Of a stretch of 64,000 nt of DNA, positions 9,231-19,882 are shown one piece after another. Where the stretch lies: assembly GCA_047967505.1 (NCBI GenBank), contig CM106538.1; one strand, given 5' to 3'. Below the pieces are notes generated by a model. It did not search any database, was not told the origin of the DNA, and worked only from the letters and a program-made list of their open reading frames with translations. How positions within the stretch are numbered: the first letter of the stretch is position 1; every line of letters begins with the position of its first letter. The position numbers were made by a program, and so were the translations under genes. The stretch comes from Dipteris shenzhenensis. Lineage: Eukaryota > Polypodiophyta > Polypodiopsida > Gleicheniales.

Positions 9231-10050
9231 GACTAGTTCAAGGAACCCATCACGTAACTCTTTGCGTCGTTCCCTGCGGCCTGTTTCATCTTGCCTCAAG
9301 CTTTCCTCCCAACCAATTCTCCTTTGTGATCTCGTGTTGTTTGGGGCTATGCCCTCTAGCGGGTCTCAAGGATCAAATCGGTGTATCCATGTAATCCGCA
9401 TTTGTGCGTCTCCGCTCCAAAGGCATGACGGGTTCCATGCCTATCTTGAGGGCCTACTACATCATGAATGAAACCGCAACACCCAACTTGGCTGCGCAAT
9501 GGCTGAGTATGACTTGTGCATAATGTATCTCTAGTCCCAGGCAATCTACGCCCATTGCAAAACCTATGCCCGGTCTCTCAGTGGAGTAACCTAGCTGAAA
9601 AGTAGCAAAGTCACCATGGTTGAACCAATTGTCGATTCCCTAAGGGGCCATCCTATCCTCCATCATGCAATACATATGCTCCTTCATCATACAATTGAAG
9701 AAAGAGGGGTCCCACTTCTCCTTCCCTGTGGAGGCAAAGTTGAATCCACAGAAGGGGTGAGTGCAAGAACCTATCGCTCCATTCGAGACCCCTTTGCAAG
9801 CTGCATAATCATAACTATCATCTCCAAGGTGAGGGGAGACTCATCTAGTATCTCTAGTTAGTTCCATGGTCCGTCCCTCCAAAAGTCCCTTGGCAAGGGT
9901 TGCTCAGGGTGGGGCTTCCAGCCTGAGAGAAGAGGCCTTCCTAAAGATGCCTTTTGCAACAATTAAGTAGTGTCCTGAGGATGGGAGGAAGATTGAGGCT
10001 ATGACGAGGAGGCCGCGGCCTGAGAAGAAAGGGGCTCTACGTCGCACTTG
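9231..10050 (-). repeat. Antisense LINE-like repeat fragment, related to 42040-42600
   Basis: The stretch 9456-9925 aligns by eye with 42040-42483 (shared blocks CATCATGAATGA, TTGGCTGCGCA, CAGGGTGGGGCTTCC), and weaker similarity continues to about 10050. The relative at 42 kb is followed on the minus strand by a LINE endonuclease, so this piece probably comes from the upstream part of the same LINE family. All frames are interrupted. The 8997-9230 stretch to the left shows nothing recognisable. Confidence 0.45.
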
Positions 10051-10084
10051 CCCGGTGGCTTTGGATCAAGGCCCCGGGGGGGGA

Positions 10085-12070
10085 TGTCACGGGGACATGA
10101 ATTTTAATGTGCAACTAAACCCGTGGACATTTTGGCCGCGAGGGAATGGCCTAGAGGAAGCGCTAACTTCCTAGAAGTCTCTAGTCTCGTTCGAAGTGCA
10201 CGCACTAGGCCTAAATGCTAGGTCCAGGCAAGGCTAAGAGGGGTCTAAATGTTGGGCCCAAGGAAAACCAATGTTTCATTGGTAAATGAGGGTTAGAGCT
10301 TTAATGTGGGGGCAAACCAACAATGTCATTGGTAAGGAGGGTTAGGGGCTTTAATGAGCCAGGTTGCATCCTTCAAGGTGCATGATCTTGCATCCACCCC
10401 TCTCTCCCCCTACACCCAATGTTTGGCCTACTCCCTCTTTTATACGATTTTTCCCACGCCTCTTGTTTCTCTCTCTTCGTGCATTTCAAGGTGTTTACCC
10501 CTCTCTCTCTCTCTCTTTGGCACGCTTTCCAAGGCTGCATTAAATGTTATATGGCTTGCATTAATGATAGTACGGACCTCATTGATTGCTTTACAGAGTT
10601 CATTTAACGTCGTACGGATGTTCCTCCTAGCTGTACGGACTGCTTTTGCTGTGTTTGGACCTGATTTCGTGGCTGGCATGCATCCAAGGCTGCTCCTCTA
10701 CTCTAGACTCCTGGCACACAGTCCCAGGCTCGTTTTTGCGTGATTTTTGCAATTGGCACGCACCTCGAGGTTGTTTCTGGAAGCTGTACGGACTGTTGGT
10801 GCCACTCTGGAGGCCCTGTTGCTGATGTTCTAGCCTTTTTCGCCTTGCTTTTCTTTCTGTTCGCAGCTCCCAGAATTTGTACCTCTCTCTTCCTCTCTCT
10901 CTCTCTCTTCCCTTGGCTGGAAGTCATTTCTACACCCCTGGGGGCCTGGACAGAGGAAAAGGTGCAAGAAAGAGCTTGTCCCTCTTCCATGGACAGCAGG
11001 TATGTATATTTTGACTTCCTTTTGGATTGCATTTGTCATTTTTAAAGTTGTTATTGCTTCTGTTTTGCTTCGGGGCTCTCTCTAGGCCATACAAGTTGTA
11101 AACAGACACCCAACCACAGAGGGTGTGCCTAGAAAGGTGCTAGAGGGACAATATATTGCAATTCTTATGCCTTGAGGCTATTTGGGCACTTTTGGGGACT
11201 TGCATTGATGCCTTGTCACACTCAATTGGCACAGTCTGTATGGAATGCCATAGCCTTGCCTGGTAATTAGGTACTACAAGGGTGAGCCCTTGTGGGATGG
11301 AACCTTTCTTTCATGTTTTTCTCTGAACCTACAAGTTGGTTGCTAGGTCTAGGGCTGTGTGTCAGTTTTGGACAGCAAGGTTACAGTGTATGGAATTCAC
11401 TATCAGTTTGTACATAGAGGATCTCCTTCTATATTCTGGTCAGCCATAATATCCACAGCTGGAAAGCAAAGGATTGGCAGGGGTAATAGCCTGAGTAGAG
11501 CTGTGTGGCTGAGGCTAGTTGTTGGAAACAGCTCGGAGTTGTGTGCAAACTTTTTGTGACAGAGGGATTGACGCTGGACAGTGCCTAGTTTGTTTATGTG
11601 GATTCCTAGAGCAGCTTGTCAGAGAATATTTGCTGATTTGGATGTCATCTTGCCAGAGAATTCGTTTTGCTTATGGTTGCCAGTTTGGCCATGGATTATG
11701 CACTTGGATATGTGCTGGATTTTGGATGCCTTGTGCTATGGAATTATGCATTGAGGCTCGATGCCTTTGTAAGCCAGGGATTGGCTTGTGTTGCAGGTTG
11801 TTGAATGCCTGCCAGAATAAGATTCAGTTGGCTGGTTCTGGATAAGTGCAAGGTAGTGACCTTGTTGTATTGTTTGCCTTCTGAATAAATTAAAGAAATA
11901 CCGAAAGGGGCACCAACCATTTTGGGGCCAATCTGGTGTTGCACTAAGGGGCAATCTAGCTCCTGAATATGTGCTTGGCTTTGCTGGATCTATTTCTAAG
12001 TGGCTGTAATAAGTATTGAAGTGGCTGTAGTTGACGACTAATGGCTGTAATTGAAATGTATGCAATTTAG
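10085..12070 (+). repeat. Possible LTR or LTR-led repeat; no gene seen
   Basis: A purine/G run (GGCCCCGGGGGGGGA) ends just before TGTCACGGGGACATG at 10085, which looks like a polypurine tract followed by an LTR start. The sequence to about 12070 holds CT-rich tracts (10499-10521, 10886-10908) and only short unconvincing frames. I could not place the 3' end or find a second copy, so this could be a solo or 3' LTR or unrelated sequence. Confidence 0.3.
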
Positions 12071-12163
12071 TTATGGTTTACTGCCCTTTAGGAAACTGAA
12101 GGCGGGTTTCAAGGGAGGAGGAAGAAGCCGCCGACACTGCAGCAACAGTAGGAGGGAAAGAAG

Positions 12164-12454
12164 GTGGTGAGAGAGCTAACTGAGAAGGGACGGGTAGTGA
12201 GGGTGATAGCGGCTAGAGGGGCGGGAGGGGGCCCGGGGGGGGAGAAGAAGGGGAGGGGGAGTGCGGGGGGAACTAGCAAGATCATCAAAGAGGCGGAGGA
12301 GGGAGCCATAGGATCAACGGCCGTTGAGGCTGATGGACCCCCTGATCCTGTTGCTGGGTCGGCTTCTGTGGACTCTGTAGACGCCTACTGCCGGCAGATA
12401 TGTCTGAATGTCAAAGAAGGTCTCATCCTCTGGGGTCCCAGGGCGGTCCGCTGA
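12164..12454 (+). other. GC-rich open frame of unknown nature
   Basis: A 96-codon plus-strand frame rich in Gly, Arg, Lys and Ala, starting MVRELTEKGRVVRVIAARG. Base composition is far more G-rich than its surroundings and resembles the G-rich block at 42680-42780. No domain is recognised. It may be a low-complexity piece of the LINE-like repeats nearby rather than a gene. Confidence 0.2.
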
Positions 12455-12462
12455 GGCATCAC

Positions 12463-13212
12463 CTAGCACTGGATCAGGTTCTCTCCTAGTGACTCGATTC
12501 TTTTCAAGCACAATACTTGCTTTCTGAATGTCCCTTTCTCAAAGGGTAGCTGCATCATCATACTTGCAATCCTCCCTCCCTTGAAGTGTGGAAAAATGTC
12601 AATCCAAGGTAAGCTTCTCATAAATCTTATGCACCTAGATATGTCCCCTTTGTAGTGCTTTATTGCATAAGTGATACTTCGAGGAAAGAAAGAGATGCCA
12701 TTGAAAGTGACTTTGAAGCACACCCCAAATGAGCCAGCACCAAGATTCTCACCCTCCTTTATAGCCTCATGGGGGACACCTAACACAATTGAACAATCAG
12801 CATTTCTCAATGAATGTGCTTTGTGAGAAGCATTCCCATGATGACTAACCTCCATGGCTAACCATGCCTCGGAAGTTGGATCATATGCATGTTTTAATTG
12901 TTCATATCGCACATGCTTTGAAATGGTGAAATATGAATCTCTGTCTTTTTCCCTCTTAGCCTTCTCCTCTTTCCACTTCAAATCCCAAAAATCTAATTTT
13001 TCTATGTCAATATTAGCAGGTAATTCATCCCAGAGGTCTTGTGCACATTTTTTCATATTATTTATGACACTATTGATCATGTGACGCACTCCATCTTCAT
13101 TCATTTCATTGGAGATGGGCATCTCTCCCATTGTGTTTGCTATGACCTCATTGTAGAGACACTCTACGTAAACTACATTGCTAGTTGCATCTGTTATTTG
13201 TTTATTACTCAT
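12463..13212 (-). pseudogene. Protein kinase N-lobe fragment with an unknown N-terminal region
   Basis: A continuous 249-codon minus-strand frame from an ATG at 13212. Residues 1-150 form an acidic, helical-looking region I do not recognise (FWDLKWKEEKAKREKDRDSY at about 75-94). Residues 151-188 are a convincing kinase start: EGENLGAGSFGVCFKV contains the glycine-rich loop (158-163), and TYAIKHYKG holds the ATP-binding lysine (185). The catalytic HRD and DFG motifs are absent. The frame ends 60 residues later in unrelated-looking sequence (LCLKRIESLGENLIQC). It is therefore a truncated kinase gene, a single exon of one, or a fragment captured by a transposon. The 750 bp without stops, in decayed surroundings, argues for recent truncation or continuing use. 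Confidence 0.55.
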
Positions 13213-13329
13213 CTTGCTTATCCCTGTACAAAAATGTCATCTAACGACTTTCAAACATTTTAAGCCCCTCTAGAAAGAACTACCCATAGTATCTGAGACT
13301 CCATTTGCTATCATGTCCCACGTTGCGCT

Positions 13330-14460
13330 CTCTCTAAGTGAGCAGGCCTTTGCTCCAGGTGCGACTAAAGGGGATCCCGTCCTAGATCCCTCCTGCAATC
13401 CCTAACAAGGTGTTCCATCTGCATGCACCGTAAGCACTGGCCTAACAGCCCTGAAATCTCAATGCGCTGTATGAACTCACTGCCATCCAGGGTCTCTAAG
13501 AAGATCTCCTCTGGAAGAGTCTCTAGGCACTCCACAATCAACCTAAGTCTAGGGAGTCCTCCATCTACAACCCCTGTTGCGGCCGTCTGAGGTGGTGACT
13601 CCACCACTGTGCCAAAGACACTACCGATGGAGTGAAGGATGGATCTGTACTCCTTGGGGAGCCCCAAAAATCAGAGCGTAAAAGGGAAGTGAGGCGTGAA
13701 CCCATGTTGCCAAGGTATGAGGTAGACAAGATGTGGGCCCAATAAAAGGGGGCTTCTCTTCAAAGTGACCGGTGGTGTCAGTGGAGCTCAAGTGGAGAAG
13801 GAAACCCCTTTGCCATAGATATTGACCTCCTATATGTGGTCTCCATGCAATGATAAGCTTGTGTGAATCCAATCATGTACCTGGCTCATGGTTGGCGTGA
13901 GGCCAACCATCCTGCCCACCACTGCTCGATCCTAAGTGACCGAACTGCTTTCTTCACCTAGTGTTTTCTTCTCTAGAGAGAGAGGAACCTTAACGGCTTG
14001 GGGAGTCAAGGGTGCTGCCATGTGAGCCCCTCTGGCAAGACCAACAAGATTCGTTCTTCAGAAGAAAACACACAACCATTGTGCTGTGAGAAGGGAATGA
14101 AAAGGGAAGAGGAGGCTAGGAGAGGGTTTGATCCCTCCCAAAAGACCTCCAAAGGCTGACGGAAGAGGCCAACGAAAAGAAAGTTCCCAGGAATGGTACA
14201 AAGGAGGAAGGCCCTCTGAAACCTCTGCCAAGAATACTCCCAAACAGAAAAACAGCCAGTCCAAAGGAGAAGGCTAGCTGTAGGCTGCTCCCTAATGGCT
14301 GAAGCACCACCAAAGTACAGCACCAAGAAGAAATGCCCTGAGAGCTCCTCGAAAAACCTCCAGAGATTTGGAACACAACCTTTGCAAAAAGATCCCTCTC
14401 GAGCCCGAAGCTTGTGGTGAAGGCCTTCACCACCTGAGGCAGCCTTGGAAGGGGCTGCGT
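13330..14460 (-). mobile_element. 5' part of an L1-type LINE (minus strand)
   Basis: The minus strand matches the plus-strand LINE at 15990-16730 over its leader (the GGCAGCACCCT-GACTCCC block near 14010) and its first ORF. The copy keeps the ORF1 region and leader and stops at about 13330, before any endonuclease. It is frameshifted near 13640. It lies head-to-head with the plus-strand LINE, with a copia gag scrap between them. Confidence 0.6.
13365..13872 (-). pseudogene. LINE ORF1 (DUF4283-like plus zinc knuckle), frameshifted
   Basis: Two overlapping minus-strand frames, 13872-13621 and 13667-13365, together give an ORF1-like protein. The first contains SSTDTTGHFEEKPPFIGPTS and TWVHASLPFYAL, as in DUF4283-type proteins. 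The second starts GLPKEYRSILHSIGSVFGTV and ends with the zinc knuckle CLRCMQMEHLVRDC, which has the standard CX2CX4HX4C spacing. The plus-strand LINE carries the same blocks. ORF1 of plant L1 elements binds the element RNA. One frameshift near 13640 disables this copy. Confidence 0.65.
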
Positions 14461-14860
14461 GCCTTAAGGGAACCTGCTAGAGGGCAAGCCATCCAGTTGG
14501 AGGGCTGCGCCCCCTAGAGACGGCCCGGATGGACAGCGGACAGCTGCGCCAAGGGCTCGCCACACCCGGGGGTAACCCGGTTGACGAGTGGGATGCACAG
14601 CAACAGCCGCAAACCAGGTGGCTGGTTGCAGCCGCACCCAAGGAGCTCCGCCGGGGGGGGGAGAGCCCTCCCAACTGGATGACAAGGCGTGGGAGCTGCC
14701 ACAACCCCTTGTGGGTCTGCACGAGGGAGCAGAGGTGGCGAGGAGTGAGAGGAAGATGCCGCGAGGTTGCGGGGAGGAGCGCGAAGGCGGGAGAGAGGGA
14801 GGGGGGGGGGAGAAAGCTGAACGAGGGTAGGGTGAGGGGGGAGCAGTAGTGAGCAGGGAG
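14461..14860. other. GC-rich, purine-skewed block, probably LINE leader
   Basis: A strongly GC-rich stretch next to the minus-strand LINE. On the minus strand it is C/T- and Pro-codon-rich, like the block at 15280-15700 beside the plus-strand LINE. It has long frames on both strands because stop codons are rare at this composition; no protein domain is seen. Confidence 0.35.
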
Positions 14861-14861
14861 A

Positions 14862-15235
14862 GGATGCAGGGTTCTTGGTCAGCTTTGACCAGGAAATCAT
14901 CATCATGTCTCTTTTTCTTGTTGAGCAGCATAGTAACCATGTTGAAAGGCAATTCCTCATGATGTGTAAGGTACATAATCTTGGCTGAACCTACATATTA
15001 TTAGACAAATGTGAAGTAGGATTGCTTTGGCATCTTCATCATCAACCATCGCATCTATATCGTGCAATTGTTTCATAATCAACTTCAGTTTGTTGACAGG
15101 TAGGCTCATATCATAGCCTAGCTTCATTCTCAAACCAAAAAGCTCCATCTTCAGCTGGATCTTAGAATTCTTCATCTTATTTCCAAATAGACTTTCTGGT
15201 TTTGTCCATACCTCTGCTACCGTGGTTTAAAAATC
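14862..15235 (-). pseudogene. Ty1/copia gag fragment (minus strand)
   Basis: Minus-strand frames starting near 15220 read VWTKPESLFGNK, then KNSKIQLKMELFGLRMKLG, NKLKLIMKQLHDIDAMVDDEDAKAIL and HHEELPFNMVTMLLNKKKRH. This is the middle of copia gag (the UBN2-type region: L..L+M..G.....+...L...L...........ED.A..LL). It is about 120 codons with frame changes, no start or zinc knuckle, and is bounded by GC-rich LINE leader on both sides. Confidence 0.6.
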
Positions 15236-15240
15236 TACCT

Positions 15241-15880
15241 AATGCATGTACCCCCCAAGACCTCATCCAATCATACCCAAGAGCCTCTACCTGCTGCGAG
15301 CTCACCTCCCGCACCTCCCCCCTCCTTTCTCTCCTTCGTGCCCTTCTTCGACGCGCGTAGCCTGCTGCCCGTCGTGGATTATAGGGTAGGGGCGCACTCA
15401 GCCCGCAACCCCTCCCCTCGCGCCTCTATTGCCACAGCCGTCGTACGGTTCCAACCCGGCCCGATAGGGGTCTCCGTTAGCTGCCGGTTGCAGCTCCTGC
15501 ACCCTCTTTTGACCTCGCCTACAAGTCGGTGCTGCCCATACGTCTCTTCTATGCGCCAATAGCAGCTCGACTGCTATCTCTTGCAGCTTTGCTGCTGCTT
15601 GGCGCTCCCTCTCCAGCCCGGCACCTTGTGCGACCTGCTCATTACCCTCGTGCGACCTTCCTCTCCAGCCCGGCACCTCGCGCGACCAGCTCGGCGTATG
15701 AATCGTTGCCCTTTCATTACTAGACCAGCTCCCTCAAGAAGTACATTGGAAGCTGCTCCCGAGCTAGTGGAATGTCTCAAGCTCTGTGGGGCTAGTTCTT
15801 CGTATGGCAGCTCAATTGTGGAATTCGGGAGCCTGCCTGTGGAAGAACTTCGGGGCTTTCTTCAGGGCTAGGCCGGTTCT
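15241..15880. other. GC-rich block, probably leader of the plus-strand LINE
   Basis: C/T-rich on the plus strand with long but overlapping frames on both strands and no recognisable domain. It directly precedes sequence shared with the other LINE. A short tandem-like similarity (CCCGGCACCT-CGCGACC, twice at 15618-15690) is visible. Confidence 0.35.
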
Positions 15881-16179
15881 GTCATCGGGCTTTCTCCTTG
15901 CAGACGCTTTTGGTTTTTCTCCCTTTCCTCCTCGTTGGCAGTTGGTGTGATTTATTGCTTATTGCTAGTGATTGGGACATTGGTGGCGACCTTTGGTTTG
16001 GCTAGAGGGGCTCTACGGCAGCACCCTCGACTCCCCCAGCTGTCAAAGTTCTTTTGTCACCAACGGATAAGCAATAGGTATAGCAAGCAATGAATCTCTT
16101 ACAAGACAGGGCTGTCATAGGCAGGGTAGTAGGTCTCACCCCCTCTAGGAGGCAGATTCGGGATTGGATCTAGGCCAGC

Positions 16180-16730
16180 TTGGCACTAGACAGTGACCAC
16201 ATTCAAGAGGTCACTATGTGTAAACGTGTTGTTTCCCTCCTCCAGCTAGGCTCCCTAGATACCGCTCCGACTCTCGTGGAGCGTAGCCCTATCCTCCTTG
16301 GACCCCATTTGATTTACCTCATCCCTTGGTATCATGGATTCACAGTGGAGGACATGGACTCGACTCACCATGTTCCTCGCTTCCCAGTGACGATGTGCTT
16401 CGCGGTACTTCCAAGGGAATACAAATCCATCCTTTCTTCCATTGGATAGGCGTTCGGCACAGTTTTGGAGTACCCAGCAGAGTTAGAGACAGCAGTTGTG
16501 ACAAATGATGGGGTTCCTCGACTTAGGGTCCAGACTCGTGGTAGAGCCCCTGGATACTCTCCCAGACGGGATTCTCTTGGAGACTTTGGGGGGGAGGGGT
16601 ACTCTTCGTCAACGTCTTGAGGTTTCAGGCTTACTAGGCCAGTGTTTGAGGTGTAGACTGATGGGGCTCCTAGCTCGAGATTGTACACGAGGCCAGCACA
16701 GGACTCATCCTTCCCCCCAGGAGACATAGG
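16180..16730 (+). pseudogene. LINE ORF1 (DUF4283-like plus zinc knuckle)
   Basis: The plus-strand frame 16180-16449 reads GPHLIYLIPWYHGFTVEDMD and PREYKSILSSIG before a stop; the pattern matches the DUF4283 domain. A second frame (16505-16729) contains LPDGILLETLGG and LLGQCLRCRLMGLLARDC, a zinc knuckle in which the usual His is replaced by Leu. The homologous minus-strand copy at 13365-13667 keeps the His. The protein would bind LINE RNA; the stop, frameshift and lost ligand show decay. Confidence 0.6.
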
Positions 16731-17189
16731 GACAGCATAGCGACTTGAGAGGAGAGGGGACTCAAGAGTCCACCTAGGCAATTGCAGCAAGAGTCTCAGA
16801 GACAGCAGCCAGAGTTGCATGCCCCCTGGGTAGAGCCTTCAGAGGGTAGATGTACTAAGGTTGAAGAGGAGCAAGTGGGCCAAAAAGAATCAACGACATC
16901 AACCGCAAAAGGCAAGCACAGACAGCTACATAGTCACAGGGAGATCCGATTGGAGGCCCACAAGTATCATCATGATCCAGAGAGGGAGACTTCGACCTTA
17001 GAACATCCCCCTGACCCCTTTGGAGGAGAGACCGCTCATCCTTCGCAGAACTCCCCACCGCAGCCCTCTGGAGACTCCCAGAATACCAGTGCCCACAGCC
17101 TCTCTGGTCTAGGCGAAGTTGTTGAAATCAGGTTTCTTAGAGCAGGCTCCCACGCATTGGCGAGCCTTGTTTACTGCCACTTCTTTCCC

Positions 17190-17723
17190 ATGAGTTTGAC
17201 CGTGGTGAGTTGGAATGTGCATGGCCTTCATGACCGTGCGCGCAATCAGCCCCGCAGTACCTGATTCTCTGTCGGGAACTGCAACGGGCTCTAGTAGGTG
17301 GAACAGTTGATTTTCTCTTGATTCAGGAGCACATGTTTTCCGTAGCAGACATCACCCGCCATTATCATCTTGTCCCTGGGAGGGGCCGAGAGGTTTGGTC
17401 CCTAGTAGTTGGCAGGGGCGGAGGGGTCTGCATCTTAGTATCCCAGGCGGTAGCCCCTGACATTTTTGCGCAGGGCAAGCTCATCCCAGGCCGTGGAGTG
17501 TGGGTGGGCCTTCAAGTGGGAGAGGCTCGGATTGGTGTCGAGCATATATGCACCCGCTTGCAGAAAGCACCGCTCGGCTTTTTGGCGACAACTCACGGAT
17601 TGCCTCCCAGAGGTGGACTCATGGATTGTTGGAGGGGACTTCAATAACCTTGAGTTCTTGGAGGATAAGCAAGGAGGAGCCTCTTTCATAGAGATGCCAG
17701 TTCATTTTTGCGATCTATGGTAG
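17190..17723 (+). pseudogene. LINE ORF2 apurinic endonuclease domain
   Basis: Starts MSLTVVSWNVHGLHDRARN, the usual SWNvrGL opening of plant L1 endonucleases. Continues in shifted frames with VWSLVVGRGGGVCILVSQ, then YAPACRKHRSAFWRQL and SWIVGGDFNNLE, which carries the conserved GDFN active-site motif. The enzyme nicks target DNA to prime reverse transcription. At least two frameshifts and a stop disrupt it. The same domain appears on the minus strand at 41281-41718. Confidence 0.7.
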
Positions 17724-18722
17724 GGACCCTTGGCGAGAGTCTGAGTTTACCAGGACCTCGGACAGCTTGCTTTTCTCCTTCAGTCAGCGCAGGCAGGATG
17801 GACTACTGGAGCGATTGGACAAATTCTATATTGGGGATTGGGCTCTACTCCGCGGTGGCTCCTTTGGCATCTTAGCAGGCACCATGATGTTAAATCATTC
17901 GTGAGCGGTTCTGCACTTAGAGCAGCTCCGTCGCGGACTCCCCCAAAAAGGAGTTCGTATATCAGATTTTCTCTTCCAAGAGGCGGACGTTGATGATAGC
18001 AGATCTGTGGAGACAGCCCGAGAGCAGATCCAAGGAGGGATGGGCGGCTTGGGTGGCACAGAGTATTCATCGTAGTAGTTGGGAGCTCCAGAGTCAGGCC
18101 CTCCGACAGAGAGCGGCTCTTTAGGAGCGGGAGAGAGTTCTTCGCAGAGACCTTGCATCTATCGAGAGACTCAGGGAGCAGGATCCGAGATCCCAGTGGC
18201 TTAGGGATCACTTGGAGTGTGCATGCTTGGAGCTGCAGGATTTGGAGGTTCGCAGGAGTTGTCATACCATTCTTCCCGCTAGGTGGGTCCAGCAGGGAGA
18301 TAGGATGACTTGACAATTCTTTAAGGCCACCGGACCATGGTCCACATGAGCTTCAGCGGCTTCAAGACCCACAGGGACACTTGCACACGGACCCGTAGGA
18401 GATTCTTGAGTTGACCACAGCCTTCTACAGCTAGCCTTTTTAGTCAGAGGAGGTATTGCCCACCACCATCTTGGCTAGAGAGACCGTTTGGGAGCAGGTC
18501 CCCTCAGTAGTTTCACAGGGCCTTAACAGACGGTCAGAGGCTCCTTTCATGGATGAGGAGTTGTGAGAGGCCCTTTAGGCCCTTCCAGCCCAAGAGTGCA
18601 CTGACGAGGATGACCTAACCCGAACCTTTTTTTGGTGCTTTTGGGAGTATATCTCCACCCCTTTCAGGTTGGCCTGCCAGGAGATCTTGGACTCAAGATC
18701 ACTCCCACACTCCTTGAGCAGA

Positions 18723-18727
18723 GGTTG
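18723..18727. other. Target-site duplication, left copy (GGTTG)
   Basis: GGTTG precedes the 5' LTR and is repeated directly after the 3' LTR at 25094-25098. The 5-bp length is typical of gypsy integrases. Confidence 0.9.
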
Positions 18728-19222
18728 TGTTATGCTCTAGTCGAGATAGCATGACCTCGGATAGATCGGTGGGCATTTTCTCTTAGATGACCAACTTTTG
18801 TAATAATTAATGTGCGTAATTAAATGGTCAAGAGAAGTAACTGCCAAGGTCCTAGGTGAGGGCGTAATGGCATTGACTAGATAGTTCTAATAGGGCTTGG
18901 GCCTAGGTGCATCTAAATGTGAAAATTGCCAAGGGGCAATTTGTTTTAAAGGAACTCCAAGAGAGGGGTGAAAAAGGATGCATCTAAGTAAGGGCCTAAA
19001 ATGTAAACATGTGGCCAGGAACTATCTAGGGAGATGTGGGTCTCAAGGATAAGTATGAGGGAAATAACGTGATATGAGGTGTGGAAAATACGTATCATGT
19101 CCTTGAGAGTTGGCTGGGAGGAATACAAAGATTGCCATCGCCCGTGGAAAAGGAAGAGTTAGTGCGCAGGTTCAGTATTAGACAGGAGCTGTTTAGGAAC
19201 GATAGGGAGAAATTGCTTTACA
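18728..19222 (+). repeat. 5' LTR of the young gypsy chromovirus
   Basis: 495 bp, TGTTATGCTC...TTTACA. It differs from the 3' LTR (24599-25093) at one position that I could find (C/G at about 18742), indicating recent insertion. Confidence 0.95.
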
Positions 19223-19224
19223 CT

Positions 19225-19236
19225 TGGTATCAGAGC
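19225..19236 (+). other. Primer-binding site (initiator Met tRNA)
   Basis: TGGTATCAGAGC, two bases after the 5' LTR, is the classic plant retrotransposon site complementary to the 3' end of initiator methionine tRNA. Confidence 0.9.
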
Positions 19237-19882
19237 ACACAGGTCCCAGGATCAGCTTTACGAAAGGGAAGGTGTGGAGCGTCGGTGACGACGAATAGTG
19301 GACGGGTGGTGACGTTGTGACGCTGCGCTGAGCGAGAGATTTGTATATTCATGCTGAACGGAAGGACTGTCGCAGCCGCCGTCGAATTCTTGGTTCGAAG
19401 ATCGTTTGACGCATCGCGAGCGACGGAGTATTGATACCACCGTGGGTTGTGAAGGTGGTACGTGAGGGAGCTACATTTCCCTGCTCGTCGTCATCTCCAC
19501 GCAAGTGACGATAAGAACTTCCATACCGAAACAGAAGCGGCAGAAATCTGAAAAAAAAAAAAAGATATATCCATAGAAAAGACATCTGGTAATGGAAATG
19601 CTTCAAAAGAGTTGTCGCCAGCACTTGGAGTGAGAGTTCTGAAGATGTTCAGTTGGTGAAGATTGCACCTCGTGTATCTATTAAGGCAGAGTTATTTGCG
19701 AACTTCGAGGATATCCAGGGGGCGTCTCTTTCCTTTTATTACATATATTTCGAGTTTTCAGTCTGCAGTAGTCGTCCGGTACAGAAAGGGATTTGAAGTG
19801 CCGTACTTTTGGAGTTTCCGCGAAAAAGAAAAATAAATAAATAAAAATAAAATTAAAAAAAAAAAATTTCCCTTTCAACAAA
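19237..19882 (+). other. Leader of the gypsy element
   Basis: About 650 bp without a convincing ORF. It has A-rich tracts at 19549-19563 and around 19825-19867, the latter just before the start codon, which may favour initiation. Confidence 0.6.

Larger units (their letters stand above)
15881..18722 (+). mobile_element. 5' portion of an L1-type LINE, interrupted by a gypsy insertion
   Basis: Leader, ORF1 (about 16180-16730), and an ORF2 endonuclease (about 17190-17720) with following linker run up to 18727. The gypsy element inserts there. Sequence resumes at 25099 with the start of the reverse transcriptase region (LIPKGG-type block followed by WRPITLLDTAYKILAK). Many stops and frameshifts make the LINE inactive and older than the insertion. 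The start is approximate. Confidence 0.75.

Noticed and set aside
14464-14976. A 170-codon Pro/Ser/Arg-rich minus-strand frame
   Set aside because: Only its first 40 residues match copia gag; the rest is GC-rich low-complexity sequence open in several frames on both strands.
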